Below, piece by piece: positions 7,898 through 16,014 of a stretch of 64,000 bases of DNA. The position numbers were made by a program, and so were the translations under genes. A model generated the notes under the pieces. That model did no database searches. It saw nothing but the letters and a program-made list of their open reading frames with translations, and was not told the DNA's origin. Numbering within the stretch: position 1 is the first letter of the stretch; each line of letters opens with the position of its first letter. Source of the stretch: Bradyrhizobiaceae bacterium Ga0074131 (lineage in GTDB: Bacteria > Pseudomonadota > Alphaproteobacteria > Rhizobiales > Xanthobacteraceae); assembly GCA_001464035.1 (NCBI GenBank), contig LNEC01000012.1, positions 124,001 through 188,000 on the forward strand. The letters are read 5' to 3'.

Positions 7898-9784
7898 ATG
7901 GCCTTTTACTTCGTCCAGTTCCTGACCGGTCTCGCCAGCGCGGCGTCGCTGTTTCTGGTGGCGTCGGGGCTGTCGATCATCTTCGGGGTGACGCGGATCG
8001 TCAATTTCGCCCATGGCGCGTTCTATATGCTCGGCGCCTATGTGGCGTTTACGCTGACCGAACGGTTTTCCGGCGCGCTCGGATTCTGGGGCGGCATCGT
8101 AGTGGCGTCGCTGGTCGTGGCGGTGGTCGGTGTGCTGGTCGAGATGGTGCTGTTGCGGCGGATCTATCACGCGCCCGAACTGTTCCAGTTGCTGGCGACG
8201 TTCGGGTTGACCCTGATGGTGCAGGATCTGGTGGTGCTGATCTGGGGACCGGACGATCTGCTCGGCCGCCGTGCGCCGGGGTTCAAGGGCGCGGTTGATA
8301 TCTTCGGCCAGAACGTTCCGACCTACGACCTGTTCCTGATCGCGCTCAGCCCGATCGTATTGGGATTGCTGTGGCTGCTGTTCCAGCGCACCCGCTGGGG
8401 CGTGCTGGTGCGCGCCGCGACGCAGGACCGCGACATGGTGGCCGCCCTCGGCGTCAATCAGAAATGGCTGTTCACCAGCGTGTTCGCGCTCGGGGTGTTT
8501 CTCGCGGCATTGGGCGGCGCGCTGCAGATCCCGCGTGACGCGGTGCATCACGCGCTCGACCTGCGCATCATCGTCGACGTCTTCGTGGTGGTAGTGATCG
8601 GCGGGCTCGGCAGCATCATCGGCGCCTTCGTCGCCGCGGTGCTGGTGTCGGAACTGAATGCCTTCGGCATTCTCGTTTTTCCGAAGATTTCCATCATCCT
8701 GGTGTTCCTGGTGATGGCGGCGGTGCTGATCGTGCGGCCGTGGGGTCTGTTCGGCAAGCAGGAGGCTGCCGCGCGCCGCACGCCGGGGCTGACGGTCAAT
8801 CCATGGCGGCCGCTGACAACGAATGAGCGCCTTGCCGCGATGGCTGCGCTCGCCGTCGCCGCCGCGCTGCCGCTGGTCGGCGGCAATTACGCCCTGACCG
8901 TCGGCTCTGAAATCGCGATCTTCGTGATCTTCGCGGCCAGCCTGCATTTCCTGATGTCGGTCGGCGGGCTCGCTTCGTTCGGCCACGCCGCCTATTTCGG
9001 ACTCGGCGCCTACGGTGTCGCCTTCCTTGCCAAGATGGCGGGCCTGCCGATGATCGTCTGTCTGCTGCTCGGTCCGCTGCTGGGCTGTCTCGGCGCTGCG
9101 ATCTTCGGATTCTTCGCGGTGCAGCTGTCCGGCGTCTATTTCGCGATGCTGACGCTGGCCTTCGCGCAGATCGTCTGGTCGATCGCGTTCCAGTGGGTCG
9201 CGGTGACCGGCGGCGACAACGGGATTCTGGGGGTCTGGCCGGAGAAGTGGGCGGCGGGGCCCGCGAGTTTCTACTGGCTGTCGCTTGGCGTTGCCGCGCT
9301 CGCGGTCGCGGCGCTTCGCATCCTCGTATTCTCGCCGTTCGGCTATGCGCTGCGCGCGACGCGCGACTCGCTGCTGCGCAGCGAGGCCATCGGCATCGAC
9401 GCCAAGCGCATCCAGTGGACCGCCTTCGTCATTGCGGGCAGCGTCGCCGGTGTCGCCGGCGCGCTGTTCGCGTATCTGAAGGGCAGCGTGTTTCCGGACA
9501 GCCTCGGAATCTCGCTGTCGGTCGACGCGCTGGTCATGGTGCTGCTCGGCGGCGTCGAGACGGTGTCGGGGGCGGTGATCGGCGCCATTGTCTACAAGGC
9601 GCTGTCGATATGGCTGGTCAGCCAGACCGACCTTTCAAAACTGGTGCTGGGCGGCGTCATCGTGCTGATCGTGGTCGCCTTCCCGAAGGGTATCGTCGGC
9701 ATGCTCGAGACCTTTCGTAACCGGCGCCGGCCCGAACTGCCAAAACCCGGAATGCTCAAATCCCGGATCGAGAGCGCCGAATGA
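7898..9784 (+). CDS. Fused LivH-LivM ABC permease
   Basis: A 628-residue integral membrane protein holding both LIV-type permease domains in one chain. About residues 1-285 are LivH-like (GLSIIFGVTRIVNFAHGAFYMLG, GGLGSIIGAFVAA). About residues 310-600 are LivM-like (GGLASFGHAAYFGLGAYG, ATRDSLLRSEAIGID, LLGGVETVSGAVIGA). Around 16-18 hydrophobic helices are visible. The fusion is common in alphaproteobacterial aromatic-acid importers. The stop overlaps the next ATG by four bases, coupling it to the ATPase genes. Confidence 0.92.
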   Translation: MAFYFVQFLTGLASAASLFLVASGLSIIFGVTRIVNFAHGAFYMLGAYVAFTLTERFSGALGFWGGIVVASLVVAVVGVLVEMVLLRRIYHAPELFQLLATFGLTLMVQDLVVLIWGPDDLLGRRAPGFKGAVDIFGQNVPTYDLFLIALSPIVLGLLWLLFQRTRWGVLVRAATQDRDMVAALGVNQKWLFTSVFALGVFLAALGGALQIPRDAVHHALDLRIIVDVFVVVVIGGLGSIIGAFVAAVLVSELNAFGILVFPKISIILVFLVMAAVLIVRPWGLFGKQEAAARRTPGLTVNPWRPLTTNERLAAMAALAVAAALPLVGGNYALTVGSEIAIFVIFAASLHFLMSVGGLASFGHAAYFGLGAYGVAFLAKMAGLPMIVCLLLGPLLGCLGAAIFGFFAVQLSGVYFAMLTLAFAQIVWSIAFQWVAVTGGDNGILGVWPEKWAAGPASFYWLSLGVAALAVAALRILVFSPFGYALRATRDSLLRSEAIGIDAKRIQWTAFVIAGSVAGVAGALFAYLKGSVFPDSLGISLSVDALVMVLLGGVETVSGAVIGAIVYKALSIWLVSQTDLSKLVLGGVIVLIVVAFPKGIVGMLETFRNRRRPELPKPGMLKSRIESAE

Positions 9785-10572
9785 GCACCGCGCCCACCCT
9801 GCTGTCGGTCGAAGGCCTGAGCAAATCCTATGGCGGCGTGCACGCCGTGCGCAACGTGTCGTTCGCGCTGAAGGCCGGCGAGATCCTGGCCCTGATCGGC
9901 CCCAACGGCGCCGGAAAAAGCACCTGCTTCGATATGCTGAACGGCCAGACGCTCCCCGATGCCGGCCGCATCAACCTGCTCGGCGGCGATACCACCGGCA
10001 AGAAGCCGCGCGAGATCTGGCGGCTTGGCGTCGGCCGCACTTTCCAGATCACCGCGACATTCTCGACCATGACGGTGCGCGAGAACGTCCAGGTCGCGCT
10101 GGTGTCGTACGGCGGTCAGCTGTTCAACCTGTGGGCCTCGACGCCGCGATTCGCGCGCGACGAAGCCGGCCGGCTGCTCGAACTGGTCGGCATGAGCGGC
10201 TATGCCGAGCGGCCCTGCGGCGAACTCGCCTATGGCGACCTCAAGCGGCTGGAGCTCGCCGTCGCGCTCGCCAATCAGCCCAGGCTTCTGCTGATGGATG
10301 AGCCGACCGCCGGCATGGCGCCGCGCGAGCGCATCGAACTGATGCGGCTGACCGCCGGGATCGCGCGTGAAAAATCGATCGGCGTGCTGTTCACCGAGCA
10401 CGACATGGACGTGGTGTTCGAGCATGCCGACCGCATCCTGGTGCTCAACCGCGGCAGCCTGATCGCCGAGGGTTCCCCGCAAGAGGTCCGGCGCAACCCG
10501 CAGGTTCGCGCCATCTATCTCGGCGAGGGCCTGGTCTACGACGCGCGCCATCGCGAGGGGACGCCTTCATGA
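9781..10572 (+). CDS. livG: LIV-type ABC transporter ATPase, LivG-like
   Basis: A 263-residue ATPase with Walker A GPNGAGKST, a divergent signature around CGELAYGDLKRLELA and Walker B LLLMDEPTAGMAP, followed by the LivG-type EHDMDVVFEHADRILVLNRG. The signature has YGDLK, as LivG proteins usually do, in place of the canonical LSGGQ. It overlaps the permease and the second ATPase by four bases each. Together with those genes and the binding protein at 6562 it energises import. Confidence 0.92.
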   Translation: MSTAPTLLSVEGLSKSYGGVHAVRNVSFALKAGEILALIGPNGAGKSTCFDMLNGQTLPDAGRINLLGGDTTGKKPREIWRLGVGRTFQITATFSTMTVRENVQVALVSYGGQLFNLWASTPRFARDEAGRLLELVGMSGYAERPCGELAYGDLKRLELAVALANQPRLLLMDEPTAGMAPRERIELMRLTAGIAREKSIGVLFTEHDMDVVFEHADRILVLNRGSLIAEGSPQEVRRNPQVRAIYLGEGLVYDARHREGTPS

Positions 10573-11273
10573 AGCTCAGCGTTCAGGATCTCAACAGCCA
10601 TTACGGCCCGGCCCACATCCTGTTCGACGTCGCGCTCGAGGTCGGCGAAGGCGAGGTGGTTGCGCTGCTCGGGCGCAACGGCGCCGGCAAGTCCACCACG
10701 TTTCGTTCGATCATTGGCCTGGTCGAGAGTCGCACCGGCCGAATCGTGTTCGAGGGCAGGGACGTCTCGGATCAGCCGACCCATGCGATCGTCAGCCGCG
10801 GCCTCGGCTATGTTCCGGAGGAGCGGCGCATCTTCACGGACCTGACGGTCGACGAAAATCTCGAGGTCGGCCGCCAGCCGGTGCGACCCAAGGCGCCGCA
10901 CTGGACCCGGGAAAAGCTGTTCGAACTGTTTCCGAACCTCGCCGAGATGCGCAACCGCACCGGCGGCCGCATGAGCGGCGGCGAACAGCAGATGCTGACC
11001 ATCGCGCGGACCCTGATGGGCAACCCTTCGCTCGTGCTGCTTGACGAACCCTCGGAAGGATTGTCGCCAAAGATCGTCGAGCAGATGGTGGCGGCGATCC
11101 AGACCATGAAGCAGGCAGGCGTCAGCATCGTCGTCTCCGAGCAGAACCTGCATTTCGCCAGATTGATCTGTGACCGCGCCTACATCATCGAGCGAGGGCG
11201 GATCTGCTATTCCGGCACCATGGCCGAACTCGACGCGCGTCCTGATATCAGGGACACGCATCTGGCGCTGTGA
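10569..11273 (+). CDS. livF: LIV-type ABC transporter ATPase, LivF-like
   Basis: A 234-residue ATPase. Walker A is GRNGAGKST, the signature is RMSGGEQQMLTIARTL and Walker B is LVLLDEPSEGLSP, followed by SEQNLHFARLICDRAYIIERG as in LivF. It is the last of the importer genes and 19 bp upstream of the MarR gene, so the regulator may be read with the transporter. Confidence 0.92.
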   Translation: MKLSVQDLNSHYGPAHILFDVALEVGEGEVVALLGRNGAGKSTTFRSIIGLVESRTGRIVFEGRDVSDQPTHAIVSRGLGYVPEERRIFTDLTVDENLEVGRQPVRPKAPHWTREKLFELFPNLAEMRNRTGGRMSGGEQQMLTIARTLMGNPSLVLLDEPSEGLSPKIVEQMVAAIQTMKQAGVSIVVSEQNLHFARLICDRAYIIERGRICYSGTMAELDARPDIRDTHLAL

Positions 11274-11292
11274 AGTAGGGCGGGGAACGCGC

Positions 11293-11748
11293 ATGACCAG
11301 GAGTGTTTCGCCGAAACGCAGCCCGAAACCGTCACGGTCGCCTTACGTGCTGGAGGAGCAGGTCGGCTTTATTCTTCGTCAGGTCTGGCAGCGCCATGCC
11401 ACCATTTTCGCCAGGGAGATCGGCATCAATCTGACGCCGACGCAATGGGCGGCGCTGGCGAAACTCACCGAGACCGGACCGTGTTCGCAGAACGCGCTCG
11501 GTCGCCTGACGGCGATGGATGTCGCCACCATCAAGGGCGTGATTGACCGGCTCACCGCGCGTGGTCTGACCGAAACCAGCCCCGATCCGGAGGACGGCCG
11601 CCGCCTGCTGGTCAGCCTCACCCGCGCCGGCCAGCAGATAGCCGAGACGGCGATGCCGAACGCGCTCGCAATATCAAGGGAAACGCTGGCGCCGCTGGAC
11701 GCCAGGGAGCGCGAGACGCTGCTCGCGCTGCTCAGCAAGCTGCGGTGA
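11293..11748 (+). CDS. MarR family transcriptional regulator (candidate nicotinate-locus repressor)
   Basis: A 151-residue winged-helix protein with the MarR pattern. A dimerisation helix comes first, then LTPTQWAALAKLTETG, the recognition helix region QNALGRLTAMDVATIKGVIDRLTARGL and the wing PDPEDGRRLLVSLTRAG. ATG 11293 has a GGGGA ribosome site. It directly follows the importer genes. NicR of Pseudomonas and BpsR of Bordetella, both MarR type, repress nicotinate catabolic genes, so this is the best in-window candidate for binding the palindromes near 3.3, 3.4 and 15.06 kb. That link is inference. Confidence 0.88.
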   Translation: MTRSVSPKRSPKPSRSPYVLEEQVGFILRQVWQRHATIFAREIGINLTPTQWAALAKLTETGPCSQNALGRLTAMDVATIKGVIDRLTARGLTETSPDPEDGRRLLVSLTRAGQQIAETAMPNALAISRETLAPLDARERETLLALLSKLR

Positions 11749-12140
11749 TCGGGCGCCGTAGGGTGGACAAGGGCGCCGTTGCGCCGTGCCCGCCGTGTTT
11801 TCCAACCTCCGGACGCGCTGGTTCGCCGGCAGTTCATTTTGCGACAAGAGAACCAACTAAGCTCCTGCAAATCAACCTGCTGCGGAACACGTTTTCTAAA
11901 GCGCCGGGAACAAGTGGCAATCGAGCCTGTTAAACTGCTGATCGAGATTGTTGGACTACTGGTGGCTACAACCGCTGCACAGCAAAACGAGCAAGTGATC
12001 GTTCGGCCTGCTTGCCAATCTCAGCAGGGAGCTGGAAAACCCCAAATCGAAAAAAGCCTCGCCGCCGCTGGCTCACTCTGTCAGCTAACCTGGCAAAGTG
12101 CCTCATGCGAGAACGACAAAGCGTAACGGAGCTCGGCTGT
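11749..12140. other. Intergenic region with repeat; no gene recognised
   Basis: The first part (11754-11796) is a degenerate inverted repeat, GGTGGACAAGGGCGCC against GCGCCGTGCCCGCC, of the GTAGGGTGG style common between genes in Bradyrhizobium-like genomes. The remaining 340 bases become visibly more AT-rich toward the phospholipase D gene. I see no convincing reading frame, terminator or operator in them. Confidence 0.5.
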
Positions 12141-13634
12141 ATGAACTATGAGGGTGGGCGAATTCTCAAGGCGGGTCGGAATTGCTGGCGTATCGAGCGC
12201 GCGCAGCGTCTGGCGCTTATCGTCGACGCAGCCGATTACTTTCGCCATGTCAAAAGCGCAATGCTCGAGGCTCAGCACAGGATTATGCTGATAGGGTGGG
12301 ATTTTGACACGCGAATCAAGCTAGAGCCGGAGAAGCAGACGCTGGAGGGGCCGAACGCGCTGGGAGAATTTCTATCGTGGCTCCCGAAGCATCGTGAGCA
12401 CCTGAATGTCTATGTGCTCAAGTGGGATTTGGGCATGATACAGGCGTTGGGGCGGGGCATGACGCCGTTGTTCATCGTGGACTGGATCACCGACAAGCGG
12501 TTGCACCTGAGACTGGATCATGCTCATCCCGTCGGTGCTGCCCACCACCAGAAAATCGTCGTTATCGACGATGCGCTCGCGTTCTGCGGTGGAATCGACA
12601 TGACTGCCGACCGCTGGGACACCCCTGAACACCTTGACGACAATTCGCTGCGGACAAAACCGAGCGGACGGGCATACGGTCCTTGGCATGATGCGACCAC
12701 CGCCGTTGACGGCGATGCCGCTCGTGCCATCGCAGACTTGGCTCGGGAGCGTTGGCTCCGAGGGACGGGAAAAGTGCTCCCAACGGTCGCGAGGAAGTCG
12801 GACCTATGGCCTGACAATTTAACGCCCACCATGGAGCATGTTGAGGTGGCAATCGCCCGTACAATCCCAGAGTCGGACGACCATCGGGGAGTCAGGGAAA
12901 TCGAGTCACTCTACCTCGATGCGATCGGACAGGCGGAGCGCACCGTCTACATTGAAACGCAGTATCTGGCGTCGCGCAAAATCGCTGATGCGATGGTCCG
13001 CAGGTTGCAGGAGCCAAGTGGTCCCGAGATAATACTGGTGCTTCCAAAGACGACGGAAGGATGGCTTGAACACAAGGCTATGGATGGCGCGCGACACAGG
13101 CTGCTTCACGAACTGTGGAAGGCTGACAGACACCAGCGGCTCGGCGTCTATTATCCGGTAACGGCCGGCGGCAAACCGATTTACGTGCATGCCAAAATAC
13201 TGACCATAGACGACAAGCTGCTTCGGGTAGGGTCATCCAATTTGAACAATCGCTCCCTGAGCTTCGATACCGAGTGCGATCTCGCGGTTGAAGTAACAGG
13301 CTCGTCCCCGAATCAGATGAAGCTGCGCGCTACGATACTGGCAGTTCGCGACAATTTTATTTGTGAGCATTTGGACGTGGAGCCGCAACGGCTTTCAGCA
13401 GCCCTCGATGTCAGTTCCGGGTCGGTCTTGAAAGCGATCGATGCTTTGCGCAGCTCGGGGAGGACATTGATGCCATTTGACCGGGCAACAATCGAGGACG
13501 ACGAAAGTGTGCTCGCTGAGAATGACTTACTCGACCCGGAGCTTATGCCAAAAGGCTTCAACTGGCGCCTCGGGGAAAAGATTGCAAGCATCCCGTCAAT
13601 GTTTCGCCCAGGCAAGACATCACGTCAGCATTGA
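12141..13634 (+). CDS. Phospholipase D family protein
   Basis: A 497-residue protein with two HKD motifs, the signature of the phospholipase D superfamily: HHQKIVVIDDALAFCGGID near residue 135 and VHAKILTIDDKLLRVGSSNLNNRS near residue 350. Such enzymes cleave or transfer phosphodiester head groups. No signal peptide or membrane segment is evident, so it is probably cytosolic or peripheral. ATG 12141 has a CGGAG upstream; an in-frame ATG at 12105 is possible. The gene and its upstream DNA look clearly lower in GC than the neighbours, and it has no link to nicotinate chemistry. This suggests a later insertion. Confidence 0.85.
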   Translation: MNYEGGRILKAGRNCWRIERAQRLALIVDAADYFRHVKSAMLEAQHRIMLIGWDFDTRIKLEPEKQTLEGPNALGEFLSWLPKHREHLNVYVLKWDLGMIQALGRGMTPLFIVDWITDKRLHLRLDHAHPVGAAHHQKIVVIDDALAFCGGIDMTADRWDTPEHLDDNSLRTKPSGRAYGPWHDATTAVDGDAARAIADLARERWLRGTGKVLPTVARKSDLWPDNLTPTMEHVEVAIARTIPESDDHRGVREIESLYLDAIGQAERTVYIETQYLASRKIADAMVRRLQEPSGPEIILVLPKTTEGWLEHKAMDGARHRLLHELWKADRHQRLGVYYPVTAGGKPIYVHAKILTIDDKLLRVGSSNLNNRSLSFDTECDLAVEVTGSSPNQMKLRATILAVRDNFICEHLDVEPQRLSAALDVSSGSVLKAIDALRSSGRTLMPFDRATIEDDESVLAENDLLDPELMPKGFNWRLGEKIASIPSMFRPGKTSRQH

Positions 13635-13772
13635 GGGCATTGCCGCTGGCATGCATCGGACGCCGGTCAGGTCTAATTCCATTCGCGCGTAGTCGCGCTT
13701 GGCGCTCCGGTCGGACGCGTCCAGACGCTGCCTTGAAAGGCGTCAACATCTGCTTGCCATGGTCTGGGACAG

Positions 13773-14969
13773 TCAATGCCCGACGATCTCCGGCACCTTC
13801 GTCGCCGGCGGCGTGTTGCGGCTGCGGGTGGTGCGGACGACGCCGTCGATGATGGTCATGCCGATGCCGGGGAGGTCGCCGAGCTGCACGCTGTCGAGGA
13901 TGGTCTTCCCGGCGGAATGCTGCGCCTTGTCCATGATGACGAAATCGGCTGATCGCCCGACCTCGATCAGGCCGCAGTCGAGTTCGCGCATCCGCGCGGT
14001 GTTGCCGGTGGCGAAGCAGAACGCCAGTTCGGCCGGCACGTCGCCGAGCGACGACAGCATCGACACCATGCGCAGAATGCCGAGTGGCTGCACGCCGGAG
14101 CCGGCCGGCGAATCGGTGCCGAGGATGACGCGGTTGAGATCACCCATGTCGCGCGCGATCCGCAACGTGTAGAGCGCCGAGCGCTCGTTGCCGTTATGCA
14201 CCAGCTCGAGGCCGCGCTTGCAGCCCTCGCAGATGCAGCGGATCTCGTCGTCGGGCAGCGCGGTGTGGCCGCCGTTGATATGGCCGATCACGTCGGTGTC
14301 GGCTTCCAGCACCACGTCCGCGCCGATCAGGCCGGAGCCGGGGATCGACGGGCCGCCGGTGTGAATGGTGCTCTGGATGCCGTATTTGCGCGCCCATCCC
14401 ACCATCTTGCGCGCGGTCGGGCCGTCCTTGACGCCGCCGAGCCCGACTTCGCCGAGCAGTTTTACACCCGCCGCCGCCAGCTCCCTGAAATCCTCCTCGA
14501 CCATTTCGCATTCGATCACCGGCGCGCCGGCGTGCACCTTCACGCCGCCGGGGCGCAGCGTCCAGAACGCGCGCTGCGCGAAGATCGCCATCGCCTTGAG
14601 GCCGACGACGTCGCGCGGCCGTCCGGGCATGTGAACCTCGCCGGCCGAAATCATGGTGGTGACGCCGCCATGCAGAAAGCTGTCGATCCAGCCGATCTGG
14701 TTCTGCCGCGGGGTCCAGTCGCCGGCGACGGGATGCACATGGCTGTCGATCAGGCCGGGCGCGACGGTGGTGCCCATGGCGTCGATGGTCGTGGTGGCGC
14801 CCTCGGTGTCGACATCCCCGGCGCGGCCGATTCCCGTGATCCTGCCGTTCTCGGCGACGATGGTGTCGGCATCCAGGATCGGCTTTTCCAGCGCCCCCGA
14901 CAGCAGCAGGCCGATATTGCGGATCACCAGTTTGGTCGGCCCGGCAGCCAGGGGGGCGTCGTGAGCCAT
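13773..14969 (-). CDS. ena: Enamidase (amidohydrolase family)
   Basis: A 398-residue metal-dependent amidohydrolase. It resembles enamidase of Eubacterium barkeri, which opens the ring of 1,4,5,6-tetrahydro-6-oxonicotinate to give 2-formylglutarate and ammonia. Shared stretches that I recall include LHGGVTTMISAG, GVKVH, GEVGLG, HTGG-SIPGS, HINGG, PLGILR and SRNTPPA. Metal ligands of the fold are visible: H77 and H79 (HVH), E174 as the likely bridging carboxylate, H203, H230 and D286. The start has AAGGA eight bases upstream. It is divergent from a ferredoxin reductase across an operator identical in core to that of hnr, whose product is the expected substrate. Family certain, substrate well supported by context. 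Confidence 0.87.
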   Translation of the reverse strand: MAHDAPLAAGPTKLVIRNIGLLLSGALEKPILDADTIVAENGRITGIGRAGDVDTEGATTTIDAMGTTVAPGLIDSHVHPVAGDWTPRQNQIGWIDSFLHGGVTTMISAGEVHMPGRPRDVVGLKAMAIFAQRAFWTLRPGGVKVHAGAPVIECEMVEEDFRELAAAGVKLLGEVGLGGVKDGPTARKMVGWARKYGIQSTIHTGGPSIPGSGLIGADVVLEADTDVIGHINGGHTALPDDEIRCICEGCKRGLELVHNGNERSALYTLRIARDMGDLNRVILGTDSPAGSGVQPLGILRMVSMLSSLGDVPAELAFCFATGNTARMRELDCGLIEVGRSADFVIMDKAQHSAGKTILDSVQLGDLPGIGMTIIDGVVRTTRSRNTPPATKVPEIVGH

Positions 14970-15029
14970 GGGTTTTTCCTTTTTTGTTCAATGCCTTCGC
15001 GAGGCCGGTCCCGCCATCTTGCCCGCGGC

Positions 15030-15058
15030 TTGACGCCGGGATCAAGCCGGATTATTCA
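15030..15058 (+). promoter_or_regulatory. Candidate sigma-70 promoter for fpr
   Basis: TTGACG at 15030-15035 and TATTCA at 15053-15058 are separated by 17 bases. The palindrome begins 26 bases after the start of the -35, against 28 in the hnr promoter at 3406. The same geometry at both promoters supports a shared repressor. Confidence 0.45.
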
Positions 15059-15073
15059 TTCGTATACGAATGA
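15056..15073. promoter_or_regulatory. Candidate operator, perfect 18-bp palindrome (site 3)
   Basis: TCATTCGTATACGAATGA equals its own reverse complement. Its central 12 bases, TTCGTATACGAA, are identical to those in the nicA/hnr region. It lies between the enamidase (start 14969, minus) and fpr (start 15128, plus), so one site could control both directions. Confidence 0.65.
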
Positions 15074-15127
15074 TTGTAGACAAATGAATTGGGCGGCGCC
15101 ATCCGCCCTCGCGCGGGGACCTCGCAG

Positions 15128-15901
15128 ATGAGCAATTTCAATCAGGAAAGCGTCCTCGGCGTCCATCACTGGACCGACACGCTGTTCTCTTTCACCACCA
15201 CCCGCGATCCCTCGTTCCGTTTCCGCAACGGCGAGTTCACGATGATCGGGCTGAAGGTTGGCGACAGGCCACTGCTGCGCGCCTACAGCGTCGCCAGCGC
15301 CAATTACGAGGACCGGCTCGAATTCTTCTCGATCAAGGTTGCCGACGGCCCGCTGACCTCGCGTCTCCAGCATCTGAAAGAGGGCGACGAGATCATCGTC
15401 AGCCGCAAGGCCACCGGCACGCTGGTCATCGACAACCTCAAGGACGGCCGCAATCTCTATCTGATCGGCACCGGCACCGGGCTGGCGCCGTTCCTCAGCG
15501 TGATCAAGGATCCCGAAACCTACGACCGCTTCGAGAAGGTGGTGCTGCTGCACGGCTGCCGCCGCGTCGCCGAGCTCGCCTATGGCGAGATGATCACCGA
15601 AAAACTGCCGAACGACGAACTGATCGGCGAACTCGTCCGCAACCAGTTGATCTACTACCCGACCGTGACGCGCGACCCATTCCGCAACCGCGGCCGGATC
15701 ACCGATCTGATCGGTTCAGGCAAGCTGTTCAGCGACATCGGCCTTGCCCCACTTGAATCTGAACATGACCGCATCATGATCTGCGGCAGTCCGGCGCTGG
15801 TGCACGACACCCGCGCGCTGCTGTCGGCGAAGGGATTTGCCGAAGGCAATCACGGCGAGCCGGGCCAGTTCGTGGTCGAGAAGGCGTTCGCGGAAAGGTA
15901 G
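15128..15901 (+). CDS. fpr: Ferredoxin-NADP+ reductase
   Basis: A 257-residue FAD-dependent reductase of the bacterial Fpr type. The FAD site is RAYSVASANYEDRLEFFSIKV near residues 58-78. The NADP site is GTGTGLAPFLSVI near 117. The chain ends in VEKAF, the short C-terminal extension of this subclass. It moves electrons between NADPH and ferredoxin in the cytosol. Position beside the enamidase and behind the shared operator suggests it supplies reduced ferredoxin to 6-hydroxynicotinate reductase. This fits the ferredoxin need of the E. barkeri enzyme but is inference. No ferredoxin gene is seen nearby. Confidence 0.9.
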   Translation: MSNFNQESVLGVHHWTDTLFSFTTTRDPSFRFRNGEFTMIGLKVGDRPLLRAYSVASANYEDRLEFFSIKVADGPLTSRLQHLKEGDEIIVSRKATGTLVIDNLKDGRNLYLIGTGTGLAPFLSVIKDPETYDRFEKVVLLHGCRRVAELAYGEMITEKLPNDELIGELVRNQLIYYPTVTRDPFRNRGRITDLIGSGKLFSDIGLAPLESEHDRIMICGSPALVHDTRALLSAKGFAEGNHGEPGQFVVEKAFAER

Positions 15902-15920
15902 GATCCGGTGGCCCATCAGC

Positions 15921-16009
15921 CGTCATTGCGAGGAGCACTTGCGATGAAGCAATCCAGCTTTCTACCCGTTGCGGGAAAGTTGGATTGCTTCGCTGCGCTC
16001 GCAATGACG
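15921..16009. repeat. Intergenic inverted repeat (CGTCATTGCG element)
   Basis: The element starts CGTCATTGCGAGGAGC and ends GCTCGCAATGACG, with a long imperfect stem that includes GAAGCAATCCA against TGGATTGCTTC. It lies between convergent fpr and the dehydrogenase gene and may act as a transcription terminator for both. Copies of this type are frequent in Bradyrhizobium/Rhodopseudomonas intergenic DNA. Confidence 0.7.
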
Positions 16010-16014
16010 AACTC

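Noticed and set aside
11940..12140. Possible tRNA or riboswitch before the phospholipase D gene
   Set aside because: I could not draw a cloverleaf or a known riboswitch core; the region is only AT-richer.
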